DNA of 64,000 bases from Amycolatopsis lurida (GCF_900105055.1 NZ_FNTA01000004.1:6727501-6791500); one strand, 5' to 3'. Shown: positions 1 through 8,487, counted from the stretch's first letter. Notes: generated from the letters alone by a model not told the origin. Program-made: numbers and translations.

Positions 1-87
1 CGTGAACCTCGCGACGTTGATGACGTACTAGCTGCCGAGCGCTGGGCTCGCGCGCGTGCCGGTGCGCTGATCGGTAAGGGGAAGTAG
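1..87 (+). CDS. dxr: 1-deoxy-D-xylulose 5-phosphate reductoisomerase, C-terminal end
   Basis: Only the last 28 codons lie in the window; the gene enters from the left edge. Frame 1 reads a C-terminal peptide with VDDVLAAERWARARAG, which closely resembles the tail of mycobacterial Dxr (VDDVLDAQRWARERA) as I remember it. Dxr makes 2-C-methyl-D-erythritol 4-phosphate, the committed step of the MEP isoprenoid pathway. The stop is 3 nt before the next start, and the downstream order rip1-ispG matches the M. tuberculosis locus (Rv2870c-Rv2868c), which supports the call from so short a piece. Confidence 0.8.
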   Translation, partial: REPRDVDDVLAAERWARARAGALIGKGK

Positions 88-90
88 CGC

Positions 91-1332
91 GTGGTCTTCA
101 TTCTCGGGATCGTGCTGTTCGCGCTGGGCATCTGCCTGTCCGTCGCGCTGCACGAGGCCGGCCACATGTGGGCGGCCAAGGCCTTCGGCATGAAGGTCCG
201 GCGCTACTTCATCGGCTTCGGGCCGACGATCTTCTCCTTCCGTCGCGGTGAGACCGAGTACGGCATGAAGTGGATCCCGCTCGGCGGGTTCTGCGACATC
301 GCCGGCATGACCGCGCTCGACGAGGTCACTCCGGAAGAGTCGAAGCGCGCGATGTGGCGCTTCAAGACCTGGAAGCGCACCGTCGTCATGTCGGCGGGTT
401 CGGCGATGCACTTCATCCTCGGTTTCGTCATCCTGTACCTGATGGCCGTCACCATGGGCCTGCCGAATCCCGCCGCGCAGGCCGCGCCCACCGAGGCCGT
501 GATCAGCGCCACGTCGTGCGCTCGCCCGGCCACCACCGTGGAGCAGCTGAGCGACACGGCCTGCCCGCCCGGCGCCCCCGCCCCCGCGAAGACCGCCGGT
601 CTCCAGGCCGGCGACAAGGTGGTCTCCGTCGCCGGCAAGCCGATCAAGACCTGGCGTGAGATGCTCGCGGCCGTCCAGGTCGCCAGTGGGCCGACGCCGT
701 TCGTGGTCGAACGGAACGGACAGCGGCTGAACCTGACCGTCGACGTGCCGCGGGTGCAGCGGCTGGTCGCCGACGGTTCCGGCAACACCACGGTCAAGGA
801 CGTCGGCATGATCGGCGCCTCGCCGATCCAGAACACCGCGCCGCCGATGCTGAGCTACGGCCCCGTCGACGCGGTCGGGGCGACGTTCTCCTTCACCGGC
901 ACGATGTTCTCCGAGACCGCCAAACGGCTGATCGAGTTCCCGTCGCGGATCCCGGCGGTCGTGGACTCCATCTTCGGCGGCGAGCGCGACCCGAACACCC
1001 CGGTCAGCGTGGTGGGCGCCAGCCGCATCGGTGGCGAGGCCGCCGAGCGCGGTCTGTGGGAGATCTTCGTGCTCCTGCTGGCGAGCCTGAACTTCTTCAT
1101 CGGTGTGTTCAACCTGCTGCCGCTGCTCCCGCTCGACGGCGGGCATATCGCGGTCGTCTGGTACGAGCGGGTCCGGGATTGGTTCCGGAAACTGCGCGGC
1201 AAGGCGGCGGGTGGTCCGGTCGACTACACGAAGCTTTCCGCGGTCACGATGGTGCTCGTCTTCATCGGCGGCGCGGTGACTCTGCTCACCGTCACCGCCG
1301 ACATCGTGAACCCGGTCAAGCTGTTCCAGTGA
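91..1332 (+). CDS. rip1: Site-2 protease, Rip1/RseP family (M50)
   Basis: A 413-residue intramembrane zinc metalloprotease. The HEAGH zinc motif is at residues 21-25 in the first membrane helix, a single PDZ-like domain lies at about 165-250, and the third metal ligand is in NLLPLLPLDGG (Asp349) in a C-terminal helix. Family members cut membrane-embedded anti-sigma factors and release sigma factors controlling envelope and lipid genes. The GTG start follows dxr by 3 nt with an AAGGGG ribosome site inside dxr, so the two are probably co-transcribed. Length and topology are normal. The last codons are partly echoed in the downstream spacer (see findings). Confidence 0.95.
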   Translation: MVFILGIVLFALGICLSVALHEAGHMWAAKAFGMKVRRYFIGFGPTIFSFRRGETEYGMKWIPLGGFCDIAGMTALDEVTPEESKRAMWRFKTWKRTVVMSAGSAMHFILGFVILYLMAVTMGLPNPAAQAAPTEAVISATSCARPATTVEQLSDTACPPGAPAPAKTAGLQAGDKVVSVAGKPIKTWREMLAAVQVASGPTPFVVERNGQRLNLTVDVPRVQRLVADGSGNTTVKDVGMIGASPIQNTAPPMLSYGPVDAVGATFSFTGTMFSETAKRLIEFPSRIPAVVDSIFGGERDPNTPVSVVGASRIGGEAAERGLWEIFVLLLASLNFFIGVFNLLPLLPLDGGHIAVVWYERVRDWFRKLRGKAAGGPVDYTKLSAVTMVLVFIGGAVTLLTVTADIVNPVKLFQ

Positions 1333-1437
1333 CGGGGAAGGACGGCGACGGAGCGCGCTGTCAGCACCGTTGGGCTGCCCAGGTAATACTGCTCACCGTG
1401 ACGGCTGACGTCGTGTATGTCCGCCGATCGGGGTAGG

Positions 1438-1443
1438 TACGCT
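1438..1443 (+). promoter_or_regulatory. -10 box for leaderless ispG
   Basis: TACGCT lies 7 nt before the ispG GTG, and no ribosome site precedes that GTG. Transcription would start at or beside the start codon. No convincing -35 was seen. Confidence 0.5.
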
Positions 1444-1450
1444 TGAAGGC

Positions 1451-2602
1451 GTGACTGTCGCTCTTGGTATGCCAGCGCTTCCTCCTCCCGTCCTCTCCGA
1501 GCGTCGCAAGACCCGACAGCTGCAGGTCGGGCCGGTCGGCGTCGGCAGCGAGCACCCGATCTCGGTGCAGTCGATGACCACCACGCTCACCTCCGACGTC
1601 AACGCGACCCTGCAGCAGATCGCCGAGCTGACCGCTGCGGGCTGTGACATCGTGCGCGTCGCGTGCCCGTCGGCGGACGACGCCGAGGCGCTGCCCGCTA
1701 TCGCGAAGAAGTCGCAGATCCCGGTGATCGCCGACATCCACTTCCAGCCGAAGTACGTCTTCGCCGCGATCGAGGCCGGCTGCGCGGCGGTCCGGGTGAA
1801 CCCGGGCAACATCCGCAAGTTCGACGACCAGGTCAAGGAGATCGCGCGGGCCGCGAAGGACCACGGCACCCCGATCCGGATCGGCGTCAACGCGGGTTCG
1901 CTGGACAAGCGGATCATGGACAAGTACGGCAAGGCGACCCCGGAGGCGCTGGCCGAGTCGGCGCTGTGGGAGGCGTCGCTGTTCGCCGAGCACGACTTCT
2001 ACGACGTGAAGATCTCCGTGAAGCACAACGACCCGGTGGTCATGGTGCGCGCGTACGAGATCCTCGCCGAGCAGTGCGACTACCCGCTGCACCTCGGCGT
2101 CACCGAGGCGGGCCCGGCGTTCCAAGGAACCATCAAGTCGGCCGTGGCCTTCGGCGCGCTGCTGCGCCAGGGCATCGGCGACACCATCCGCGTTTCGCTG
2201 TCCGCGCCGCCGGTGGAAGAGGTCAAGGTCGGGATCCAGATCCTGCAGTCGCTGAACCTCAAGGAGCGCAAGCTCGAGATCGTCTCCTGCCCCTCGTGTG
2301 GCCGCGCGCAGGTGGACGTCTACACGCTCGCCGAGCAGGTCACCGCCGGCCTGGAGGGCATGGAGGTCCCGCTGCGCGTCGCGGTCATGGGCTGCGTCGT
2401 CAACGGACCGGGTGAGGCTCGCGAGGCCGACCTCGGTGTCGCTTCGGGTAACGGCAAGGGCCAGATCTTCGTCAAGGGCGAGGTCATCAAGACCGTGCCC
2501 GAACACGCGATCGTCGAGACGCTGATCGAAGAGGCGATGCGGATCGCCGAGGAGTCGGGCCAGACGATCGGCGAGGGCGAACCCACCGTAACCGTGGGCT
2601 GA
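1451..2602 (+). CDS. ispG: 4-hydroxy-3-methylbut-2-enyl diphosphate synthase
   Basis: A 383-residue GcpE/IspG enzyme that reductively converts MEcPP to HMBPP in the MEP pathway. The [4Fe-4S] ligands are visible as Cys280 and Cys283 in SCPSCGRAQ and Cys315 in GCVVNGPGEA. The N-terminal TIM-barrel half carries PISVQSMTTTLTSDV and VRVNPGN. It is separated from rip1 by 118 nt and has its own -10 box, so it can be transcribed independently. A 29-bp-arm palindrome follows 12 nt after the stop. Together with dxr it gives two MEP-pathway steps at one locus, as in mycobacteria. Confidence 0.97.
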   Translation: MTVALGMPALPPPVLSERRKTRQLQVGPVGVGSEHPISVQSMTTTLTSDVNATLQQIAELTAAGCDIVRVACPSADDAEALPAIAKKSQIPVIADIHFQPKYVFAAIEAGCAAVRVNPGNIRKFDDQVKEIARAAKDHGTPIRIGVNAGSLDKRIMDKYGKATPEALAESALWEASLFAEHDFYDVKISVKHNDPVVMVRAYEILAEQCDYPLHLGVTEAGPAFQGTIKSAVAFGALLRQGIGDTIRVSLSAPPVEEVKVGIQILQSLNLKERKLEIVSCPSCGRAQVDVYTLAEQVTAGLEGMEVPLRVAVMGCVVNGPGEAREADLGVASGNGKGQIFVKGEVIKTVPEHAIVETLIEEAMRIAEESGQTIGEGEPTVTVG

Positions 2603-2614
2603 CTGGTCGAGACC

Positions 2615-2673
2615 AGTGCAGTGAAAGGCCCCTTCATCGCGAAATTCGCGATGAAGGGGCCTTTCACTGCACT
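2615..2673 (+). repeat. Perfect intergenic palindrome, family B
   Basis: Two 29-nt arms (2615-2643 and 2645-2673) are perfect reverse complements around one central A. The arm contains GTGAAAGGCCCCTTCATCGC and the centre is GCGAAATTCGC. It begins 12 nt after ispG and lies 80 nt before the next co-directional gene. It could act as a terminator hairpin in either direction. There is no T-tract. Confidence 0.9.
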
Positions 2674-2754
2674 CGGCGGCCCCGACCTGCCGAAGTTCTC
2701 TCAGCGTGTCGTGAAGCTTGCGTTCCGTTTACGCCGCCGATCTGGCACCCTGGA

Positions 2755-3612
2755 GTGGTGTTGCGGCTTGCAGGTGCACGGCTGCTCGATGATCGGGACT
2801 ATCCCGCGGTCCGTGCCGCGCTCGCCACAGACCCGGTCGGCAGCTGCATGGTGAGTGCCAGGGTGGAGACGGCGGGTCTCGACCCCTGGCGGCTCGGTGG
2901 TGAGCTCTGGGCCGCGGATTCCCGCCCCGTTCGCGCGGGGAGGCTCCAGGGGCTGTGCTTCTCCGGGCCGAACTTGATCCCCTTGCGCGGCAATGCCTCC
3001 GCTTTGCGTTCCTTCGCCGATCGCGCCCTGCGGCGGCAACGGACCTGTTCGTCACTGGTCGGCCCGGCCGAGCAGGTACTGGGGCTGTGGGACGAACTCG
3101 AGCCGGAGTGGGGCCCCGCCCGCGAAGTCCGGCACGACCAGCCGCTGCTGGCTCTCGACGGGATCCCGGCCGTCGCCGCCGATCCGCTGGTCCGCGCGGT
3201 ACGCCCGGAGGAACTCGACCGGTATCTCCCGGCCGCGATCGCCATGTTCGTCGAGGAGGTCGGCGTCGACCCCCGCACCGGTGACGGTGGCGCCGGGTAT
3301 CGCGCCCGCGTCGCGGAGCTGATCGCCGGCGGCCGGGCGTTCGCGCGATTCGAGGACGGCGAGGTCGTCTTCAAGGCCGAAATCGGCGCGATGTCCTCGA
3401 CGGTCGGCCAGATCCAAGGCGTCTGGGTGCATCCGGAACGCCGCGGCGGCGGGGTCGGCACGGCCGGGACGGCGTCGGTGGTGACCAGGCTCGTCCGCGG
3501 AATGGGCCGGACGGCGAGCCTGTACGTCAACGCCTACAACAGCCCGGCACTCGCCGCCTACCGCAAGATCGGCTTCCAGCAGGTCGGGCAGTACGCGACG
3601 GTTCTCTTCTAG
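2755..3612 (+). CDS. Two-domain GNAT N-acetyltransferase (DUF4081 plus GNAT)
   Basis: A 285-residue protein. The C-terminal half has the GNAT acetyl-CoA fold, with motif A in VWVHPERRGGGVG (about residues 223-235) and a typical end in NAYNSPALAAYRKIGFQQVG. The N-terminal ~130 residues match the DUF4081-type domain found with GNATs in actinobacteria. The position after ispG matches Rv2867c of M. tuberculosis. The substrate is unknown. The start is GTG at 2755 or the next GTG at 2758; a CACCCT box 6 nt before 2758 would fit a leaderless start there. Confidence 0.85.
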   Translation: MVLRLAGARLLDDRDYPAVRAALATDPVGSCMVSARVETAGLDPWRLGGELWAADSRPVRAGRLQGLCFSGPNLIPLRGNASALRSFADRALRRQRTCSSLVGPAEQVLGLWDELEPEWGPAREVRHDQPLLALDGIPAVAADPLVRAVRPEELDRYLPAAIAMFVEEVGVDPRTGDGGAGYRARVAELIAGGRAFARFEDGEVVFKAEIGAMSSTVGQIQGVWVHPERRGGGVGTAGTASVVTRLVRGMGRTASLYVNAYNSPALAAYRKIGFQQVGQYATVLF

Positions 3613-3662
3613 GCCGTGTCGCGTCCGGCCTGGCCGGGCCGGGGCTGGCAGGATCTTCAACC

Positions 3663-5468
3663 ATGCCTGCAGGTCGTCGTATCGCCGCCGTCGTGCTCGC
3701 GGGGATGGTGGGTCTTTCGGCCGCCGGGTGCGGGCTCTTCGCCGATTCCGGTCCCGAGGACGCCATCTCGGGCTTCCTCGGCGGGCTCTCCTCCGGTGAC
3801 GTCGCCGCCGCGGCCTCCTTCACCGATTCGCCGGAGGCGGCGCGAGCGTCGCTGGAGATGGCTCGGAAGGCGCTTTCCCCCGAGTCGATCACCATCGTGG
3901 ACAAGCAGGTGCGGCATTCGTCCGGGGCGGACAACGGGACCGCGACCTATCAGCTCACCTGGAAGCTGCCGCGCGGCCGGAACTGGACGTACAAGGCCGA
4001 CGCGCAGGTCCATTCCACGCAGGGCGGCTGGAAGGTGCGCTGGTTGCCGACGGCGCTCCATCCGCAGCTGGCCGCGCAGCAGAGCATCGCGCTGAAGGCC
4101 GATCCGCCGGAACTCGCGCCGGTGCTGGACCGCGACGGGATGCCGTTGCTGCGCCCGCAGACGGTCGTCAGTGTGGTGCTCGACCCGGCCAAGGCGGGCG
4201 ACCTGGTGGCCGTCACCGACAAACTCGGCGCGGCGCTCAACCGGTTCGAGGCGTCGGTGACCGGCCAGTCGATCCGCGACGGGGTGAAGGCGCTCAAACC
4301 CGGCTCCGGCTATCCGGTGGTGAGCCTGCGGGCGAGCAGCTACCAAGAGGTGAAGCCCGAGATCTACGATCTGCCCGGCGTCCGGTTCAGCCAGCAGGAA
4401 AGGCTGCTTCCCGACGACAAGAACTTCGGCAAGCAGGTGCTGCCCGCGGTCCGGTCGCTCGTCGAGGACCAGGTGGAGGGCTCGGCGGGCTGGCGCGTCG
4501 TCACGCTCGACACGGGCGGCGGCGAGATCATCGACCTGCATTCCGAGAACCCCAAGCCCGCGCCCGCCGTCGTCAGCACGCTCAGCGTGAAGGCGCAGGG
4601 TTCGGCGGAGCGGGCGCTCGCCCCGGTCCCGACGGCCTCCGCGCTGGTCGCGATCCAGCCGTCGACCGGTGAACTGCTGGCGGTGGCGCAGAACGCCCCG
4701 GCCGACACGCAGGGCGCGATCTCGCTCACCGGGCGGTTCCCGCCGGGGTCCACGTTCAAGATGGCGACCGCCGTCGCGGGGCTGACCGCGCGTTCGGTGC
4801 GGGCGGACAGTCCCGTCGACTGCCCGGGCACGGCGACGTTCGAAAACCGGACGGTGCCGAACGAGGGCAAGTTCGCGCTCGGCGTCGTCCCGCTGTCCAC
4901 GGCGTTCGCCAAATCCTGCAACACGACGTTCGCGAAACTCGCGACCGATCTGCCGCCCGCCGCGCTGACCGACGCCGCGCGCGACCTCGGCGTCGGCGCC
5001 GACTTCGTGATCCCGGGCCTGACCACGATCACCGGTTCGGTCCCGCCGGCGAACACCGTCGCCCAGCGGGCGGAGAACGGGTTCGGGCAGGGGACCGTCG
5101 TGACGAGCCCGTTCGGGCTGGCGGTCGCCACCGCGACGGTCCAGTCCGGGAAGGTCCCGGTGCCGACGCTGGTGCGGGGGATGGCCACGACGTCGTCCGG
5201 GCTCGGCAAACCGATCAAGCCGGAGGTGCTCGACGCGCTGCGCGGGATGATGCGGGAGGTCGTCACCGACGGTACGGCGACGCTGCTCAAACCCTTGGCG
5301 GACGTCCGAGGCAAAACCGGGACGGCCCAGTTCGGCGACGGCACGCATTCGCACGGCTGGTTCGTCGGATACACCGGCGACCTGGCCTTCGCGGTGCTGA
5401 CGACCGACGCGGGAACGTCCAGGCCCGCGGTCGAGGCCGCCCAGCGCTTCCTGGCGGGGCTCGGCTAG
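3663..5468 (+). CDS. Penicillin-binding lipoprotein (class B transpeptidase)
   Basis: A 601-residue transpeptidase that cross-links peptidoglycan outside the membrane. The N-terminus is a lipoprotein-like signal with Cys23 (SAAGC; a weak lipobox because Ala, not Leu, is at -3). An NTF2-like MecA_N domain covers about 30-150, a PBP-dimer domain follows, and the transpeptidase motifs are STFK (Ser363), SCN (418-420) and KTGT (551-554). It resembles Rv2864c, which has the same neighbours. CAGGAT lies 8 nt before the ATG, so the start may be leaderless. Because it carries MecA_N and a complete active site it should bind beta-lactams. Confidence 0.93.
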   Translation: MPAGRRIAAVVLAGMVGLSAAGCGLFADSGPEDAISGFLGGLSSGDVAAAASFTDSPEAARASLEMARKALSPESITIVDKQVRHSSGADNGTATYQLTWKLPRGRNWTYKADAQVHSTQGGWKVRWLPTALHPQLAAQQSIALKADPPELAPVLDRDGMPLLRPQTVVSVVLDPAKAGDLVAVTDKLGAALNRFEASVTGQSIRDGVKALKPGSGYPVVSLRASSYQEVKPEIYDLPGVRFSQQERLLPDDKNFGKQVLPAVRSLVEDQVEGSAGWRVVTLDTGGGEIIDLHSENPKPAPAVVSTLSVKAQGSAERALAPVPTASALVAIQPSTGELLAVAQNAPADTQGAISLTGRFPPGSTFKMATAVAGLTARSVRADSPVDCPGTATFENRTVPNEGKFALGVVPLSTAFAKSCNTTFAKLATDLPPAALTDAARDLGVGADFVIPGLTTITGSVPPANTVAQRAENGFGQGTVVTSPFGLAVATATVQSGKVPVPTLVRGMATTSSGLGKPIKPEVLDALRGMMREVVTDGTATLLKPLADVRGKTGTAQFGDGTHSHGWFVGYTGDLAFAVLTTDAGTSRPAVEAAQRFLAGLG

Positions 5469-5479
5469 CCGTCAGGTCG

Positions 5480-5485
5480 TAGGCT
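5480..5485 (+). promoter_or_regulatory. -10 box for leaderless map
   Basis: TAGGCT lies 6 nt before the map ATG, and no ribosome site precedes that ATG. A leaderless transcript is likely. Confidence 0.55.
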
Positions 5486-5491
5486 GGGCGC

Positions 5492-6349
5492 ATGTCCGTT
5501 CGATCCCCCTTGAAGCCCGGCGTCCAGACGCCGCGGCGAGTCGTCCCCGCCAGCATCGCCCGTCCCGAGTACGTCGACCGGCCGGCGCCGAAACGCGACA
5601 CGGGCAACGGGGTCCGCACGCCCGAGGTCATCGAGGCGATGCGTGTCGCGGGCCGGATCGCGGCGCAGGCGCTCGAGGAGGGCGGCAAGGCCGTCAAACC
5701 CGGAGCGACCACCGACGACATCGACAAGGTGATCCACGAGTTCCTGCTGGACAACCACGCGTACCCGTCGACGCTGGGTTACCGCGCGTTCCCGAAGTCG
5801 TGCTGCACCTCGCTGAACGAGGTGATCTGCCACGGCATCCCGGACTCGACGGTGATCGAGGACGGCGACATCTGCAACATCGACGTCACCGCGTACATCG
5901 GCGGCGTCCACGGCGACACCAACGCGACCTTCCTGGCGGGTGACGTCTCCGAGGAGGCGCGGCTGCTGGTCGAGCGCACGCGCGAGGCGACCATGCGCGC
6001 CATCAAGGCGGTCCGCCCCGGCAGGCAGCTCAACGTGATCGGCCGCGTCATCGAGGCGTACGCGAAGCGGTTCGGCTACGGCGTCGTGCGTGACTTCACC
6101 GGCCACGGCGTCGGCCCGGCGTTCCACACCGCGCCGACCGTCCTGCATTACGAGGAGCCGTCGGTCGACACGATCATCGAGCAGGGCATGACCTTCACGA
6201 TCGAGCCGATGATCACCCTCGGCACCATCGACTACGACATCTGGGCCGACGACTGGACCGTCACCACCAAGGACAAGAAGTGGACGGCCCAGTTCGAGCA
6301 CACCCTCGTGGTGACCGAGGACGGCGCCGAAATCCTGACGCTGCCGTAA
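5492..6349 (+). CDS. map: Methionine aminopeptidase, type I
   Basis: A 285-residue M24 metallopeptidase that removes the initiator methionine from nascent proteins. Metal ligands are visible as Asp131 (NIDVTAY), Asp142 (HGDTN), His205 (GHGVGPAFH) and Glu residues in TIEPM and QFEHTL near the end. The ~35-residue N-terminal extension before the catalytic core is typical of the actinobacterial MapB form (Rv2861c), which occupies the same syntenic position. The gene ends 4 nt before a family A palindrome and is convergent with gntR. Confidence 0.96.
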   Translation: MSVRSPLKPGVQTPRRVVPASIARPEYVDRPAPKRDTGNGVRTPEVIEAMRVAGRIAAQALEEGGKAVKPGATTDDIDKVIHEFLLDNHAYPSTLGYRAFPKSCCTSLNEVICHGIPDSTVIEDGDICNIDVTAYIGGVHGDTNATFLAGDVSEEARLLVERTREATMRAIKAVRPGRQLNVIGRVIEAYAKRFGYGVVRDFTGHGVGPAFHTAPTVLHYEEPSVDTIIEQGMTFTIEPMITLGTIDYDIWADDWTVTTKDKKWTAQFEHTLVVTEDGAEILTLP

Positions 6350-6353
6350 ACAC

Positions 6354-6399
6354 CTCGTGAGTGGTAAGGACGGTTAGAACCGTCCTTGCCACTCACGAG
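6354..6399. repeat. Intergenic palindrome, family A
   Basis: Arms of 22 nt (6354-6375, 6378-6399) around AG. The left arm begins CTCGTGAGTGGTAAGGACGG. The only mismatch is T6365 opposite G6388, which would be a G-U pair in RNA. It fills the gap between the convergent map and gntR genes and is nearly the same sequence as the palindromes at 29009, 50229 and 63395. Confidence 0.9.
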
Positions 6400-6409
6400 C
6401 TTGTGTCGG

Positions 6410-7099
6410 TCAGGCGTCGTCCTGCTCCACCCTGGCCAGGAGTTCGTCCAGGAAGCCGCACGCCTCGGTGGCGGCCCGGTCGGCGTCGCGGTCGGCGATG
6501 GCCTCGGCGAGGCCTTCATGCCCTATCTCCGGCAGGTACTCGCGCCCCGGCGTCACGTTCGACGTGGCGGCCACGCTGGCGGTGATCACCTCGGTGAGCC
6601 CGCGGTACATCTCGGTCAGCAGGGTGTTGTGTCCACTTTGGACGACGGCGAAGTGGAATTCCGCGTCGAGGCGGGCGAAATCCTCCCAGTGACCCTCGCG
6701 CAGCTCGGCGTTGCGGCGGTCGAGCAAGGTCTTGAGCTCGGCGACCTCCTCGTCGGTCCGCGACGCGGCCGCGAGCCGGGCGCCTTCGACTTCGAGGATG
6801 CGACGCACCTGCAGCACCTCGCGCAGTTCCGAACCGCACAACCGCCGGATGGCGCCTGAGACCTCGCTCGTCGCCCGCACGTAGGTCCCGTCGCCCTGCC
6901 GGACCTCGAGCAGCCCCGTGTGCGCGAGTGCGCGCACGGCCTCGCGGACGGTGTTGCGCCCGACGCCGAGCTGCCCTGCCAGCTCCGGTTCGGTCGGAAT
7001 CCGCTGACCGATGGGCCATTCTCCCTGCGTGACGGCGTCACGCAGCTGCTCGATGACCTGATCGACCAGGCCGGCACGGCGCGTGGTGGCCAATGGCAC
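6410..7099 (-). CDS. GntR-family regulator, FadR subfamily
   Basis: A 229-residue repressor-type protein. Residues 10-75 are a winged helix (PTEPELAGQLGVGRNTVREAVRAL), and the all-helical FCD effector domain (about 90-215) retains His/Asp-rich ligand positions such as DAEFHFAV. FadR-type regulators sense carboxylates. GTG start with a GAAGGGA ribosome site. It is divergent from the MFS permease at 7148 over a short shared spacer, so it probably regulates that permease and itself. Confidence 0.9.
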   Translation of the reverse strand: MPLATTRRAGLVDQVIEQLRDAVTQGEWPIGQRIPTEPELAGQLGVGRNTVREAVRALAHTGLLEVRQGDGTYVRATSEVSGAIRRLCGSELREVLQVRRILEVEGARLAAASRTDEEVAELKTLLDRRNAELREGHWEDFARLDAEFHFAVVQSGHNTLLTEMYRGLTEVITASVAATSNVTPGREYLPEIGHEGLAEAIADRDADRAATEACGFLDELLARVEQDDA

Positions 7100-7134
7100 A
7101 GCGTTGTCCCTTCATCCAATCATCCTATGTATGT

Positions 7135-7140
7135 GATACT
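7135..7140 (+). promoter_or_regulatory. -10 box for the MFS permease
   Basis: GATACT preceded by TGT (an extended -10), 7 nt before GTG 7148. This favours a leaderless start at 7148 over the ATG at 7127, which would lie inside the promoter. Confidence 0.45.
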
Positions 7141-7147
7141 AGCCGAC

Positions 7148-8395
7148 GTGCGTGTCGACTCCCGAGAACCTGTTTCCCCGTTCGATGAAAGTCTCGAGCT
7201 CGAAGGCTCGATCGAAACGGAATGGCGGCCGGGAGTGATCACCGGCGGCGTGCTGCTCGGTGTCGCGGTGATCCTGGTGGCGCTCAACCTGCGCCCGGCC
7301 ATCACCAGTGTCGGCCCCATTCTCGGCGAGATGCGCGACGACCTCGGCGCCACGGCGACCTGGGCAGGCGTGCTCACCACGCTCCCCGGCCTCTGTTTCG
7401 CCGCCGCCGGTCTCGCCGCCCCTCTGCTGGCCCGGCGGTTCGGCATCGGCGCGGCCATCGCGTCCGCCCTTTCGGTGCTGGCCGTCGGCCTCGTGTTGCG
7501 CGTGCTCGACGGACCGTACGTCGTGCTCGGGGGAACCCTGGTGGCCACGGCGGGAATCGCCCTGGCGAACGTACTGATCCCGGTCGTCATCAAGGACTCC
7601 TTCCCGGCACGTGTCGGCATGATGACCGGCGTGTACACCGCCGCTCTGCAGGGCGGGGGCGCCCTGGGGTCCGCGCTCACCCCTCCCTTGGAGAACGCGT
7701 TCGGCGGCTGGCGCCAAGGTCTCGGCGCCTGGTCCGTATTGGCGGTGCTCGCACTCCTCGTCTGGATTCTCGCAGCCCGCGGTGCGGGACGTGCGCCCGT
7801 AGCCGAGGCAGGCAAGCAGGGTAGCGGGCGATCGCTCCTGCGTAGCCCCCTTGCGTGGATGGTCACGCTTTTCTTCGGAACTCAGGCCTTTTTGGCCTAC
7901 GTCGTGATGGGCTGGCTGCCGGAAGTGATGATCGACGCGGGGGTGAGCAAGGGTGAATCCGGTCTGCTGCTCGGGCTGATGTCGCTCATCGCCGTCCCGA
8001 TCAGTCTCGTGGTGGCTCCGATGGCCGCGCGGCACAAGAGTCAGAGTCCGTGGATCGTCGGGCTGGGCGTCTTCGGCTTCGTCGGCATGGTCGGCATGAT
8101 GGTCGCGCCGTCCGTCTCGCCCCTGCTCTGGTGCATTCTCATCGGGCTCGGGATGAGCGTCTTCTCGCTCGCGCTGACGGTGATCGCGCTGCGGGCGCGC
8201 ACCGGCGAGGACACCGCGCGGCTCTCGGGCATGGCACAGGGCATCGGGTACCTGATGGCCGCCGTCGGGCCCTTCCTGTTCGGGTTGCTTCACGATCTCA
8301 CCCACGCCTGGACCGTGCCCTGGATCATGATGCTCGTCGTCTTCATCGCGCAGATGACCTTCGGCGCCCTGGCCGGTCGCCGCCGCTTCGTCTGA
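7148..8395 (+). CDS. MFS transporter, CynX/NimT (cyanate permease-like) family
   Basis: About 415 residues with 12 predicted membrane helices after a ~30-residue charged N-terminus. The family signature ALNLRPAITSVGPILGEM occurs in the first helix region, and a long cytoplasmic loop with RGAGRAPVAEAGKQG separates the two six-helix halves. Relatives export or import cyanate and nitroimidazole-type compounds; the real substrate is unknown. It is divergent from the GntR regulator, which probably controls it. The start could instead be ATG 7127. The TGA stop forms the first bases of a TGAACGCGTTCA palindrome. Confidence 0.88.
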   Translation: MRVDSREPVSPFDESLELEGSIETEWRPGVITGGVLLGVAVILVALNLRPAITSVGPILGEMRDDLGATATWAGVLTTLPGLCFAAAGLAAPLLARRFGIGAAIASALSVLAVGLVLRVLDGPYVVLGGTLVATAGIALANVLIPVVIKDSFPARVGMMTGVYTAALQGGGALGSALTPPLENAFGGWRQGLGAWSVLAVLALLVWILAARGAGRAPVAEAGKQGSGRSLLRSPLAWMVTLFFGTQAFLAYVVMGWLPEVMIDAGVSKGESGLLLGLMSLIAVPISLVVAPMAARHKSQSPWIVGLGVFGFVGMVGMMVAPSVSPLLWCILIGLGMSVFSLALTVIALRARTGEDTARLSGMAQGIGYLMAAVGPFLFGLLHDLTHAWTVPWIMMLVVFIAQMTFGALAGRRRFV

Positions 8396-8404
8396 ACGCG
8401 TTCA
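8393..8404. promoter_or_regulatory. Operator-like dyad TGAAC-N2-GTTCA, copy 1
   Basis: TGAACGCGTTCA is a perfect 12-bp palindrome followed by AAAAAA. It overlaps the MFS stop codon and lies 9 nt upstream of the -35 box at 8414. A second copy lies 59 nt downstream, centre to centre. Confidence 0.5.
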
Positions 8405-8413
8405 AAAAACATC

Positions 8414-8443
8414 TTGACCCGCCCTGGGGCGGAGCCATAGCCT
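8414..8443 (+). promoter_or_regulatory. Promoter of the small exported-protein gene
   Basis: TTGACC (8414-8419), an 18-nt spacer, and TAGCCT (8438-8443). It is bracketed by two TGAAC-N2-GTTCA dyads and directs transcription into the gene at 8488. Confidence 0.6.
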
Positions 8444-8451
8444 GATCGAGT

Positions 8452-8463
8452 TGAACCTGTTCA
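8452..8463. promoter_or_regulatory. Operator-like dyad TGAAC-N2-GTTCA, copy 2
   Basis: TGAACCTGTTCA followed by AAAAA, at the expected transcription start just after the -10 box at 8438. The same arms and trailing A-run occur at 8393-8404. Confidence 0.55.
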
Positions 8464-8487
8464 AAAACTCGGGTCCTGGGGGTCGGC

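Noticed and set aside
3657..5354. A 565-codon frame opposite the penicillin-binding protein gene
   Set aside because: The opposite strand encodes an intact transpeptidase with all motifs; the antisense product is Arg-rich and unfamiliar.
7100..7147. A GntR operator in the GntR/MFS spacer
   Set aside because: No clear dyad was found in the short spacer, only repeated ATCC and TATG; a site probably exists, but I cannot locate it.
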